29,030 nt of DNA from an uncultured bacterium (GCA_937890835.1 CALADF010000027.1:1-29030), one strand, 5' to 3'; numbered from the stretch's first letter, positions 1 to 8,207 are shown. The notes: a model not told the origin generated them from the sequence alone. Numbers and translations: made by a program.

Positions 1-1
1 A

Positions 2-61
2 CGTTCGAAAAATACCGATGGTGAAACCAGCAATCAGAAGCTTACGTTAAACAGAGCGTAA
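2..61 (+). CDS. 3' end of an upstream reading frame (partial, possibly the N-terminal part of the Panacea protein)
   Basis: A frame open from the left edge ends with TAA at 59-61 and encodes about 19 residues ending KLTLNRA. It lies 13 bases before the TTG start of the Panacea gene, in a different frame. In the Panacea frame, coding-like sequence (ERNGFRRLDW) runs upstream of that TTG back to a stop at 48-50. From memory, HTH-Panacea fusion proteins carry a similar GFR.LD segment just before the Panacea domain. The two pieces may therefore be one protein split by a single-base shift around 50-58. It could also simply be the tail of an unrelated gene. Too little is visible for a functional call. 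Confidence 0.3.
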   Translation, partial: RSKNTDGETSNQKLTLNRA

Positions 62-74
62 CGGGTTTAGGCGC

Positions 75-557
75 TTGGACTGGAACCGCGTCGTGCAAAT
101 GGCCGTCTTCATGGCTACGCATTGCGATATGCTGGGTAAGGTGAAGCTGAACAAATCATTGTTCTATTCGGATTTCTCTTGCTTCGCCGAAACTTCTTGC
201 TCGATGTCCGGGCTTGTTTACGCTCGTGCTCCGCGAGGGCCTATTGTCGACCAGTACGACGCGCTATTCGGCGAGATGGTGCGGCAAGGTCACCTCGTAG
301 AGGAGCAGGTGTTCTACGGTCCGGTCGAGGCTGCGATATATAAGCCTAATGAAGAATTTGATAGCGATTTATTCACGAATCAGGAATCGGCAATCCTGGA
401 ACGCGTGGCCTCGTTCGTTAACGGATTTGAAACTGCCGCAGCGCTAAGCGAGTATAGCCACAAAGAGAGGCTCTGGATCGAAAACGATGACGGCCGCCCG
501 CTGTCATATCTTGATGCATATGAGCTTAACGGCCTGAGGAGATTCATCGAGGCGTAG
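75..557 (+). CDS. Panacea/SocA-like antitoxin-domain protein (DUF4065, GepA-like)
   Basis: The 160-residue product matches the Panacea (DUF4065) pattern: the segment VKLNKSLFYSDF at about 23-34, then a TG-type segment (MSGLVYARAPRGPI at about 44-57), then a region ending in LVEE. Panacea domains occur in antitoxins such as SocA and in GepA phage-associated proteins, often fused to an N-terminal HTH or zinc domain. The start is a TTG at 75 with no good ribosome-binding site, and similarity-like sequence continues upstream in frame to the stop at 48-50. The real protein may therefore be longer and broken. No clear toxin partner is visible to the right: the next gene is the AAA15 ATPase 158 bases downstream. 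The family call is fairly secure; the role as an antitoxin is inferred. Confidence 0.7.
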   Translation: MDWNRVVQMAVFMATHCDMLGKVKLNKSLFYSDFSCFAETSCSMSGLVYARAPRGPIVDQYDALFGEMVRQGHLVEEQVFYGPVEAAIYKPNEEFDSDLFTNQESAILERVASFVNGFETAAALSEYSHKERLWIENDDGRPLSYLDAYELNGLRRFIEA

Positions 558-667
558 CATCGCGTAATTGGGCTCGGCTACCAATAGTCGGCATAACACG
601 GTACCGCCAGCATGCGGATTTGCATGGCGTGATCTTCGTATGCGCTTTGCAATGTTCTCGATATATG

Positions 668-696
668 CATCGAAAGCGATAAAATCTCTTTCGATG
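668..696. promoter_or_regulatory. 9-bp inverted repeat upstream of the defence-like operon (candidate operator)
   Basis: CATCGAAAG at 668-676 and CTTTCGATG at 688-696 form a perfect 9-bp inverted repeat with an 11-base AT-rich spacer containing GATAAAAT. It ends 19 bases before the ATG at 716, whose ribosome-binding site GAGGAGG lies just upstream. The spacer contains a -10-like GATAAA, so the dyad could be an operator over the promoter. It could equally fold as a leader hairpin. I did not find a convincing -35 element. Confidence 0.4.
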
Positions 697-715
697 TTTA
701 TAGAGGAGGAAAGAT

Positions 716-2068
716 ATGCTGCTCAACTTCACTGTGGAAAACTGGATGTCGTACCGAGATGAAGCCTCGCTGAGCATGGTTGCCTCTCTTGAGCGTCAAC
801 ATGCTTCTGCCCTTGCGAAGATCCCCGGGTTTCGCAGTAAGAAAGCGCTGCCGGTTGCTGCTGTCTATGGTGGAAATGCATCGGGTAAGACGGGTTTGTT
901 TCGGGCTATGTCCGCGCTTAAGCACACGGTGGTTGGTGATACCGGCATTGACGACCTTCTCCCTGTGAATCCTTTTATGCTTGAGCATGGCGCATCGCTT
1001 AAGCCAACCGTGTTTGATATTACGTTTCTTGTCGGGAAAACCGTCTACCGTTATGTGCTCGAAGCCACCCTGGACGGAGTGAGCTATGAGTCTTTGGAAC
1101 GTGTTCTGGAAAGGGGAAACGTCGATATTTTCGAGCGAGAGAAGCTCGCTGACGGTGGTTATAAATACGTATTCAACGAAGATTACCTCGGCTCTCCCGA
1201 GTATGTACAATTCGTTGGCAAGGCTACGCGGCCCAATCAGACCTTTTTAGGTAACTCCGTTGCGCAGAATGTCTCTCGCTTGGAAGAAGCGTATGGTTGG
1301 TTCGCTGATACGCTGCAGTTGGTTGGTGTCGAGTCTCATGCCTGGACTTTCGCCAACGCCGCCGGCACGCGCGAGGGCTTTTTCGAATACGCATCAGATG
1401 CTTTGTCCCGTTTGGATACAGGGATTTATGGTTTGATGGGCGAGCGTGCTGATCTTGATGCTCTGCCGAAAAGCGCTAAGATCAGAAGGCGCGTAGCTCA
1501 GTTGAACGAAAACGAACTCATGACTTTGGTTGCGGAAAAGACGGCGGGTGATTATGGGTTTGAGATGATTACGATACACGTCGAGGATGACCAACCTGTT
1601 GTCGAGCGTATGCGCACGCTGCACAAGGGGTCTGACGGAGAAGTGCGTAGTTTCAGCTTGGGCATGGAATCTTCTGGAACCCAGCGTTTGATGGGGCTTT
1701 TACCTATGCTTTTCGATCTTCAAGATCCTGATGGCTCTGTAGGTTCGAAGGTGTATGTGGTCGACGAGCTGGATAGATGTTTGCACACTATGTTGACCGC
1801 TCGCTTGGTGGAGGACTTTCTGGCAACTTGCGGTTCGAGCACGCGTAAACAGCTTTTGTTCACCACGCATGACCTTCTTTTGATGGATCAATCGCTTATG
1901 CGTCGCGATGAGATGTACATCACACAACGTGATGCGAATGGGGAATCTGAACTATTGAGTCTTGCGGCGTTTGAGGGCATTCGCTACGACAAGGATCTCG
2001 TCCGAAACTATTTAGATGGACGTTTCGGTGGCATTCCCATGCTTTGCGAGGAGGTTTCCCGTGACTAG
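716..2068 (+). CDS. AAA15-family (COG1106) ATPase, AbiLi/RloA-like
   Basis: This is a 450-residue ABC/SMC-like ATPase of the kind encoded in anti-phage loci. It begins LNFTVENWMSYRDE, the usual start of this family. The Walker A motif YGGNASGKTG is at 51-60, the Walker B-like VYVVDELDR at about 346-354, and the switch histidine is in LLFTTHD at about 381-387. Between the two ATPase halves is a long linker, as in OLD- and AAA15-type proteins. The ATG at 716 has a strong GAGGAGG site. The stop overlaps the GTG of the RloB gene by 8 bases, so the two are translationally coupled. Partner ATPases of RloB-like proteins are known from the AbiL abortive-infection system. PARIS (AriA) also uses an AAA15 ATPase but pairs it with DUF4435. 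Family call strong; defence role inferred. Confidence 0.85.
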   Translation: MLLNFTVENWMSYRDEASLSMVASLERQHASALAKIPGFRSKKALPVAAVYGGNASGKTGLFRAMSALKHTVVGDTGIDDLLPVNPFMLEHGASLKPTVFDITFLVGKTVYRYVLEATLDGVSYESLERVLERGNVDIFEREKLADGGYKYVFNEDYLGSPEYVQFVGKATRPNQTFLGNSVAQNVSRLEEAYGWFADTLQLVGVESHAWTFANAAGTREGFFEYASDALSRLDTGIYGLMGERADLDALPKSAKIRRRVAQLNENELMTLVAEKTAGDYGFEMITIHVEDDQPVVERMRTLHKGSDGEVRSFSLGMESSGTQRLMGLLPMLFDLQDPDGSVGSKVYVVDELDRCLHTMLTARLVEDFLATCGSSTRKQLLFTTHDLLLMDQSLMRRDEMYITQRDANGESELLSLAAFEGIRYDKDLVRNYLDGRFGGIPMLCEEVSRD

Positions 2069-2486
2069 GCGAAAAAACGACACTCTCAAGCGTAAATCTG
2101 GTGGTCGCGAGTATCGTGGCGTTTACTGGGTAAGTACCGAAGGTCAGACGGAGAAAGACTATCTTCGAATGGATGTTTTTAAAGGCTCGCCCGTGGCTGT
2201 GAAATTTCCAAAGGACACTCATCCTGATCGTCGCAATCCCGCCGCAGTTTTGAAGCGTTTTGAGAAAGCGATGCGTACCGAGGATTTTCGCAAAGGGGAC
2301 GAGGCCTGGCTTGTGGTTGATGTTGATACCTGGGCGGAGGATAAGCTTTCGAATTTGCTGGCATGGGCGAAACTTGATCCGAGGCATCATCTGGCCATAA
2401 GCAATCCTAAATTCGAGTTGTCTTTGGTTATGCATTTCGAGCGCGCTAATGGTTGCACTACTCCCAGATGGCCAATGCCGCTCTAA
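2061..2486 (+). CDS. RloB-family protein (AbiLii-like), N-terminal part, frame broken near codon 134
   Basis: The GTG start at 2061 lies inside the end of the ATPase gene and follows a GAGGAGG-like site at 2047-2053. The product shows RloB landmarks: STEGQTEKDY at about 25-34 with an acidic residue, VVDVD at 85-89, and SNPKFELSLVMHFE at about 114-127, matching the family NP.FE......HFE signature (a Trp usual in this motif is Ser here). RloB proteins have a TOPRIM-like fold and are probable nuclease effectors paired with AAA15 ATPases. After GCTT (about residue 134) this frame runs into 8 unrelated residues and a stop at 2484-2486, while the expected C-terminal part continues in the -1 frame to 2662. 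The gene is either inactivated by a one-base loss at about 2460-2466 or misread there. Confidence 0.75.
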   Translation: MTRRKNDTLKRKSGGREYRGVYWVSTEGQTEKDYLRMDVFKGSPVAVKFPKDTHPDRRNPAAVLKRFEKAMRTEDFRKGDEAWLVVDVDTWAEDKLSNLLAWAKLDPRHHLAISNPKFELSLVMHFERANGCTTPRWPMPL

Positions 2487-2662
2487 GGCGGAATTGGCCG
2501 CGCTACAGCAAGCGCGTGAGCGCTACTCGTTTTTCTCTTGATGAGGTAAAGAAGGCGGTCGAAAACGCGTCTATGGAACGATCTGGTTGCAGGGGTGTCA
2601 TGCCTGCGCCTGGCGTGACTGATACGCATTTGCTGGTTGCGCGGTTGATTGAAGGTGTGTAA
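2453..2662 (+). pseudogene. C-terminal part of the frameshifted RloB gene
   Basis: In the frame one base back from the N-terminal part, about 65 residues complete the family: the NWPRYSKR segment near the start (the usual P.Y.K motif), then an alpha-helical stretch DEVKKAVENASM, and near the end TDTHLLVARLIE, like the conserved threonine/histidine-containing C-terminus of RloB proteins. An in-frame stop at 2447-2449 and the lack of a ribosome-binding site argue against independent translation. Joined to 2061-2462 it gives about 200 residues, the usual family length. It ends at 2660-2662, directly before the ATG of the next gene. Confidence 0.65.
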
Positions 2663-5600
2663 ATGGTGAAAATGAATGCAGGTGATGGGTCGAAACGAAC
2701 GGTTAGGCCTTTTGCTCCGACTTTGCTTAGTGAGCTGGATTTTAGGGAATACAAGTCTGAGTTTGAAGCAGTTTTCGTTGATGAATCGATCACGAACATT
2801 GCCTTATCCGGTCCTTTTGGCGCTGGCAAAACGAGTGTGATGTCAACTTGGGAGAATTCGGAGGAGGGTAAGAAACACAAATACCTGCATCTTTCCCTAG
2901 CTAATTTTAAGGGAATTGGCTTATTTCGAAGCAAAGAGAATAGTGAAGAGCATGCGGGAGGAGAAACGCAAGCTGATATCGAGCGGATGCTCCTTAACCA
3001 GCTTGTTCACAAGGTAGGGTATTGGAGGGCGCCAAAAAGCAGGTTTAAGACGACGGTCGGAGGATGGAGGGGCTTCTTGCTCCCGATTGCGATCGTTGTT
3101 TTCTTTGCAGGTATTATGGTGCTTGGCTTTGCAGAGTTTGATTGGTATCAGAAGAGAATTGCCGAAGGGGTTTCAGTTAGCTGCTCCAGCCTGCTTGTTC
3201 CATGGCTTTTCCTCCTCGTACCTACGGGCATACTCCTTGCCGTTGCGTCCCCCTTTAAAGGCCTGGTGAAAAGAATAAATCTTGGGGGAAATGAAATAGA
3301 GATTTTTGATGAGAAGAGTTCTGCCTTCAATCGGTATATGGACGATATACTCTATTTATTTATTTCGTCTGGCTGCGATGTCGTTGTAATTGAGGATCTG
3401 GATAGGTTCGAGAAACTCGCCGTGTTTGAGGGGTTGAGAGAGATCAATGCCCTTTTGAACTCTAAGGGTGGGCGTCGTCGTCCCATCAGGTTTTTTTACC
3501 TTGTCCGAGACGACATGCTCGCAAGTGGGGATAGGACCAAGTTTTTCGATCTCATCATTCCTGTGATTCCTTTTATGGATAGAAGTAACGCTGCAGATAT
3601 CCTAGTGCCTGAGCTTTCTGACGTGGGAATTAATGTCGGGCTCCCATTTGCTAATGAATTATCCCTCTATCTTAATGATCCGAGAATTATGAAGGATATT
3701 GTCAATAACGCGAGGCATATCAAAGCGGCCCTTTTTGACAAGGAGGGTGAATTGCTCAAAGACGACGATCCTGAACGCATCGTTGCCATGTCTGTATATA
3801 GAGCTCTGTTTCCTGCTGATTATGCTGATCTGCAGATCGGAAAGGGCTGCGTGAAATATTACCTGGATAAGAAGACGGAGCTGATCGATGCGCGCCGTGA
3901 TGAGATCAAGCGGGAGATTGGCGAGCTTCAAGAGAAGCTTGAGATGATAAGAATTCAAGGGAAGTATAACGCTGACGAGGTCGCGCTTTTGTATTTGACG
4001 GATTGGTATGATGATATTGAGAGGAATCGGTCGGGCGGCGGATATAACTCGCGTTCGTTGAAGAGCTTAAGTCCAAGTGACAGGGTTAAGGCAATTGATG
4101 ATAATCAAGGCATGAGAGCGAGGTTCGAGGAGCTTGTCCTCTCTCAAGTTGAGAAGGATTCGGAGTTTGCCCAGCGGCATGAAGAGGCGAGGTTGGCCCC
4201 TGAGAGATATTCTCGCGCATGTATAGAGCGCATGTCTGATTTAAGGAGGGAATCTGTTGACTTGTCGAGGTCAAGCTTTTCTGGACTTATCGGCTCGCTT
4301 GGTCGGGAGAGGCGGGAGGCTTTCTTTGCGCCTCCAAGCGAGGATAATTGTCCTATAGCGCAAAAAGAATCGTACGATCGGATAGTTCAAACGAGGGGAT
4401 GTGCTGATTTCGGGCTCATAGAATTCCTCCTTTGTTCTGGTTATATTAATGATTCCTACGAGCGTTATATAAGTAGATTCCATCCGACAAGTGTATCGTC
4501 TGCGGATAGAGAGGTTCTTCGCCAGATTGTTCAACATTCGACAACGGATCCGCTGTATTCGTTCGATAAGCCCAATGCGTCTGCGCTTAAGTTATCCGTC
4601 GACAGGTTTGCTCAAAAAAATGTCAGGATATTCTCGCTTTGTCATGAGCTTTTGAACAATGATGATTTGGCAGATAGAAGAAGCCGTCTTCTCGAGGCTG
4701 TGATTGAAGATCAAGACTATCGTTTCGTGTTCTTGTATGCGGCCTCGAATTACGGAGATGCACGGTCTTTGCGTTTGTTGGAAAAATGTTTGCCTGGAGT
4801 ACTTGCGAAATCCATCGACATTTTTTCGAATGAAGCAAACGATGCCAGGTGTATTTGCCAGAAAGTTCTTATGGAAGTATCTACTCTTCTTGAAGAAGGT
4901 GCGTTGCGCGAATCAATCCAGAGGTTCTCTTCATCTGATCCCTTATTTCTCCATCCTGAGATTTCTATTGATTCTTCGATTATTGAGCGCTTGAAGGCTA
5001 TTGGGTATTCGGCTGAGGGGTTGGAAATCGACGGTTCTGATACGGAGACACTCGTTGGTGTATACAATTCCGGGCTTTTTGAACCCGATGCTGCTCTCGT
5101 GCTTCAGTTGGTTAAGTTTTGCCACCGTGGTTGCGAGAGCGTGGAGGGAACTCAGCTTTCGAATTCGCTTGCGGCGAACACCGACTGGCCTGCTCGGAAT
5201 AAGGTGAATGATCATCCCGTCGATTATCTCCAGTCGGCGATAACTGAGTTTGGTGTCCTCGCAGATACTGAGGATACAATTTCTTGGCTTATGAACAAGT
5301 GCGAGGTTTTGGAGCGGGATGATCTTGTAAGGTCGTATGCTTCGTCTTTAAAGGGTACGCCCATTGAAAACCTCAACGTAATAGACGATAGTCACGCTAT
5401 GGAAGTCCTTGTGACTGAAAATAAGGTTGCCAGGACGGGGCGCAACATCTTTACGCTATACGCTGCAAATAACAATACCGTGACGGAACCGGTCGTAAGC
5501 TTGATTAATCTAGGAGACGTTCCTGACGATCTTACTTTTGAAGTAGAGCGCGGTATGGTTGACAGTTCTGATTTCTTGCTAGACCTTGGGATGAGCGAAT

Positions 5601-6427
5601 TGGTGAGCGCTGACAAGTTCTACAATGTGGTTTCGGGGTATGGCTCTGTTTACGATGATCTGGCAGTTGAGGATTTGCCTTTGGATAGGGCAAGAAGCTT
5701 GGCTAGTACTGGTTCTGTGGTGGTGACGCGGGAGAATTTATCCTTATATTCAAAGTGTTATCACGATGCGCTTGTTGACTTGGCGTCGTCCGACATCGAT
5801 GAATACGTAAAGCTCGTGTTTGATGAGGGTGTCCCTGATTGTGCTTTTGATGCGAATGTGACTTTATGTTTGCTTCGTATGGATTTGGCTCTGCCATCCT
5901 TGTTGCGTCTTGTTGGTGGGTTCAAAAGTCCTCAGAGAGTCGACCTGGACTGTTTTCCGGAAGAGGTAAACGCGGCGATAATACGACATTGTTTTAGCAG
6001 AGAAGACCTTCATGTTCTTGGAAAGGCTTATGAGAACGCGTTGACTACTGACCTCAAGGGGGCGATAGAGTGCCAGTGTTTTGATTGCCTGGATGACGTC
6101 ATTAATGAAGTTATCGCCCTTCCGGTGAACCTTCGCCTTTCCTTGCTTTCTGGCTTTGATATCGATGATCGACGCAAGATTCTTTTTGTTTCGGTGGGGT
6201 GTGAATCGTATTCAGAAGCGGATTATCTCAAATTGTTTTCAGCTGCGAAAATGAACAACTACCTTCGAGCTTTGAGAGGGACAGGGCGGTATCTGGTCGA
6301 AAGAGGCGAGGGCGTTGAGGTTCTCTTGGTCGATATGAAAAATAAAGGATTAATATCGTCGTTTGACGAAGACGGTGATGGTCGTTATCGAATTAACGCA
6401 AAGCGAAAAAAACAGTCGGGGAACTGA
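2663..6427 (+). CDS. YobI/KAP-type membrane-anchored P-loop NTPase
   Basis: This 1254-residue protein has the layout of YobI-like and KAP P-loop NTPases. The Walker A motif SGPFGAGKTS is at 49-58. Two predicted membrane helices (about 136-156 and 176-195) are inserted between the Walker motifs. The Walker B motif VVVIEDLDRF is at about 240-249, and a conserved segment FYLVRDDM at 278-285 leads to FFDLIIPVIPFMDRSNA. Residues 330 to the end are a long helical region without recognisable domains, presumably a sensor or effector part. The ATG at 2663 directly abuts the RloB stop, with GAAGGTG at 2651-2657 as its site, so it is the third gene of one operon. KAP NTPases are frequent in defence islands, but the activity of YobI-type proteins is unknown to me. 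The gene is AT-richer than the glycan genes. Confidence 0.75.
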   Translation: MVKMNAGDGSKRTVRPFAPTLLSELDFREYKSEFEAVFVDESITNIALSGPFGAGKTSVMSTWENSEEGKKHKYLHLSLANFKGIGLFRSKENSEEHAGGETQADIERMLLNQLVHKVGYWRAPKSRFKTTVGGWRGFLLPIAIVVFFAGIMVLGFAEFDWYQKRIAEGVSVSCSSLLVPWLFLLVPTGILLAVASPFKGLVKRINLGGNEIEIFDEKSSAFNRYMDDILYLFISSGCDVVVIEDLDRFEKLAVFEGLREINALLNSKGGRRRPIRFFYLVRDDMLASGDRTKFFDLIIPVIPFMDRSNAADILVPELSDVGINVGLPFANELSLYLNDPRIMKDIVNNARHIKAALFDKEGELLKDDDPERIVAMSVYRALFPADYADLQIGKGCVKYYLDKKTELIDARRDEIKREIGELQEKLEMIRIQGKYNADEVALLYLTDWYDDIERNRSGGGYNSRSLKSLSPSDRVKAIDDNQGMRARFEELVLSQVEKDSEFAQRHEEARLAPERYSRACIERMSDLRRESVDLSRSSFSGLIGSLGRERREAFFAPPSEDNCPIAQKESYDRIVQTRGCADFGLIEFLLCSGYINDSYERYISRFHPTSVSSADREVLRQIVQHSTTDPLYSFDKPNASALKLSVDRFAQKNVRIFSLCHELLNNDDLADRRSRLLEAVIEDQDYRFVFLYAASNYGDARSLRLLEKCLPGVLAKSIDIFSNEANDARCICQKVLMEVSTLLEEGALRESIQRFSSSDPLFLHPEISIDSSIIERLKAIGYSAEGLEIDGSDTETLVGVYNSGLFEPDAALVLQLVKFCHRGCESVEGTQLSNSLAANTDWPARNKVNDHPVDYLQSAITEFGVLADTEDTISWLMNKCEVLERDDLVRSYASSLKGTPIENLNVIDDSHAMEVLVTENKVARTGRNIFTLYAANNNTVTEPVVSLINLGDVPDDLTFEVERGMVDSSDFLLDLGMSELVSADKFYNVVSGYGSVYDDLAVEDLPLDRARSLASTGSVVVTRENLSLYSKCYHDALVDLASSDIDEYVKLVFDEGVPDCAFDANVTLCLLRMDLALPSLLRLVGGFKSPQRVDLDCFPEEVNAAIIRHCFSREDLHVLGKAYENALTTDLKGAIECQCFDCLDDVINEVIALPVNLRLSLLSGFDIDDRRKILFVSVGCESYSEADYLKLFSAAKMNNYLRALRGTGRYLVERGEGVEVLLVDMKNKGLISSFDEDGDGRYRINAKRKKQSGN

Positions 6428-6438
6428 GGACAATGGGT

Positions 6439-6464
6439 GCACCGTCGAACTTGTTCGACGGTGC
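6439..6464. terminator. Perfect 12-bp palindrome between convergent genes (candidate terminator)
   Basis: GCACCGTCGAAC at 6439-6450 and GTTCGACGGTGC at 6453-6464 are perfect inverted copies with a 2-base centre. The element sits 12 bases after the YobI stop and 72 bases before the end of the leftward Wzt gene. The position fits a bidirectional terminator, but neither side has a good T-run next to the stem, so it could instead be a protein-binding dyad. Confidence 0.45.
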
Positions 6465-6535
6465 GGATGCGCCTGACTTCATCTCCGTTGCCTTTCGGTA
6501 TGAACCGTAGCATAATCGAATTGTTGGCAGGAATT

Positions 6536-7291
6536 TTACCTTCCGTAGTTCCTGTATTCCGAGCAAACCTTCTTGGCTTCTCCGAGCATTTTCAGGTGGC
6601 TTTTCTCGATCCAAAGAGCGCGGTTGCACAGGCGCTCGATCTGATCGGTGTCGTGTGAAACAATGAGCACGGTCGTCCCATGCTTGATCATCTCGTTGAT
6701 ACGTTGCTCGCATTTCTGCTGGAAGAGGAAATCGCCCACCGAAAGCACCTCGTCGACGATAAGCAGATCGGGCTCGGTGATGGTAGCGATGGCGAAAGCA
6801 ATGCGTGCGACCATGCCTGAAGAATAGTTCTTGATGGGCATTTCCATGAAGTCGCGCAGCTCCGCGAACTCAATGATCTCGTCGAGTTGCTCGTCAAGAA
6901 ACTTCTTCGAATGGCCGAGAAGCGCGCCGTTCAGGTAGATGTTTTCGCGAGCCGTCAGTTCGAAGTCGAAGCCCGCGCCAAGCTCGATGAGAGGGGAGAT
7001 GCTGCCGTTGACGGTGCACCACCCTTTCGAGGGTTCGAGGACGCCGGCAATGACTTTCAGCATGGTCGATTTGCCCGAGCCGTTCGTTCCCACCAAGCCG
7101 AAGACATCGCCCTTGTTCACTCGAAAGCTCACGTCGTCGACGGCGACGAATTCGCGGAACATGAGCTCGCGCTTTGCCGCCTTGATGAAATACTCCTTCA
7201 GGCTTTGGATTTTTTCGTTTGCGATGTTGAAGATGACAGAGACGTTCTCGACATCGACGATGACCTCGGGGGCTGCGCTTTTGTCCGACAC
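6536..7291 (-). CDS. Polysaccharide ABC exporter, ATP-binding subunit (Wzt/TagH type)
   Basis: This 251-residue ATPase energises export of a surface polysaccharide across the cytoplasmic membrane. Walker A GTNGSGKST is at 68-76, the polysaccharide-exporter signature YSSGM at 156-160 (in place of LSGGQ), Walker B DLLIVDEVLSVGD at 175-187, and the switch histidine in VSHD at about 211-214. About 45 residues precede the core nucleotide-binding fold, as is typical of this family. It lacks the C-terminal carbohydrate-binding domain of Wzt proteins that recognise capped O-antigens, so it is closer to TagH/RfbB-like forms. It lies 17 bases downstream of its permease gene in the same operon. The glycan genes it may serve begin about 6 kb away on the other side of an accessory insert. 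Confidence 0.93.
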   Translation of the reverse strand: MSDKSAAPEVIVDVENVSVIFNIANEKIQSLKEYFIKAAKRELMFREFVAVDDVSFRVNKGDVFGLVGTNGSGKSTMLKVIAGVLEPSKGWCTVNGSISPLIELGAGFDFELTARENIYLNGALLGHSKKFLDEQLDEIIEFAELRDFMEMPIKNYSSGMVARIAFAIATITEPDLLIVDEVLSVGDFLFQQKCEQRINEMIKHGTTVLIVSHDTDQIERLCNRALWIEKSHLKMLGEAKKVCSEYRNYGR

Positions 7292-7308
7292 AGTAAAGCT
7301 CTCCTTGT

Positions 7309-8145
7309 CTAGATGTAGAGAATGAACTTCTTCTCAAGCTTCTTAAACGTGAACAGGCCGACAGCGAAGGTGACGACGGCGAATACAGCGCAAAGTCCCA
7401 GCTCGGCGGTAACGCCGATGTCCGAGGGGAGTGCCACTCCCGTCACCATCTGCCTGAAACAGGCGACGAAATGATACATCGGGTTGAACTGGATGATGGT
7501 GTATACCCAGCTCAGGCCATTTCCCGCGAGTGCGTCATATGGCCAGAAAATCGGGGTAAGGTAAAACCAGAGCGTGGTAAGGACGCCCCACAGATGCTCG
7601 ATGTCGCGGAAGAAAACGGTGAGGGAGGAGATGAGGTAGCCAGCCCCCAGCGTGAAGAGGATGAGCAGGAGGAGCAACACGGGCACGAGGATGATCTTCC
7701 AGCTGGGCACCATGCCGAAGAACATCAAGACAAGTAAAACCGCGATAAGCGAGAAGCAGAAGTTGACAACCGCGAAGAAGATCTTCTCGGTGGGGAAGAT
7801 GATCTTCTCAACGTAGACCTTTTTTATGAGTGGCGCTGCGTCGATGATGGATCTGAGGGAGCCGTTCGTGCCGTCTTGGAATATGGTGAAGAACACCTGC
7901 CCGAGCAGCAGGTAGATTGCGTAAGGATACATGTCGAACTGGAAGCGGAAGATGTTGCTGAAAATAAGCGACATGACGATCATCATCAGCAACGGGTTCA
8001 GCATGCTCCATGCAACACCTAGGACGGAGCGGCGATAGCGGATCTTGAAGTCGCGAGAAACGAGGTTGTAGAGCAGGTACAAGCTGTTCTTGCTTTGCTT
8101 TGGACGCGTGCTCTTACCGGTTTGCTTAGCTTTTGACATTGTCAT
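7309..8145 (-). CDS. Polysaccharide ABC exporter, permease subunit (Wzm/TagG type)
   Basis: This 278-residue integral membrane protein of the ABC-2 family begins with a basic cytoplasmic tail, followed by YNLVSRDFKIRYRRSVLGVAW and LNPLLMMIVMSLIF, the hallmark start of TagG/Wzm permeases. About six membrane helices follow, with LTPIFWP in the late periplasmic segment and FNPMYHFV near residue 230. The C-terminus ends in basic residues (KKLEKKFILYI). It pairs with the ATPase just downstream to export lipid-linked glycan. The upstream side (8146-8327) holds a weak -10-like sequence reading leftward, so this is probably the first gene of a two-gene operon. Confidence 0.92.
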   Translation of the reverse strand: MTMSKAKQTGKSTRPKQSKNSLYLLYNLVSRDFKIRYRRSVLGVAWSMLNPLLMMIVMSLIFSNIFRFQFDMYPYAIYLLLGQVFFTIFQDGTNGSLRSIIDAAPLIKKVYVEKIIFPTEKIFFAVVNFCFSLIAVLLVLMFFGMVPSWKIILVPVLLLLLILFTLGAGYLISSLTVFFRDIEHLWGVLTTLWFYLTPIFWPYDALAGNGLSWVYTIIQFNPMYHFVACFRQMVTGVALPSDIGVTAELGLCAVFAVVTFAVGLFTFKKLEKKFILYI

Positions 8146-8201
8146 CCTTGCTGGTGATGCGCCGCTTTGCGAGCGGTGCCGTGATAAGCCGATAGCAGTT
8201 C

Positions 8202-8207
8202 ATTCTA
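8202..8207 (-). promoter_or_regulatory. Possible -10 element for the polysaccharide exporter operon
   Basis: Read leftward, TAGAAT at 8207-8202 resembles a -10 box (TATAAT), 57 bases before the ATG of the permease gene. No good -35 is seen at the normal distance, so this is a weak call based on position and one hexamer. Confidence 0.25.

Noticed and set aside
2440..2490. Programmed -1 frameshifting in the RloB gene
   Set aside because: No slippery heptamer or downstream pseudoknot is visible at the junction, and RloB genes are not known to need it.
716..2662. PARIS system
   Set aside because: PARIS pairs an AAA15 ATPase with a DUF4435 protein. Here the partner shows RloB motifs, so AbiL-like is the better match.
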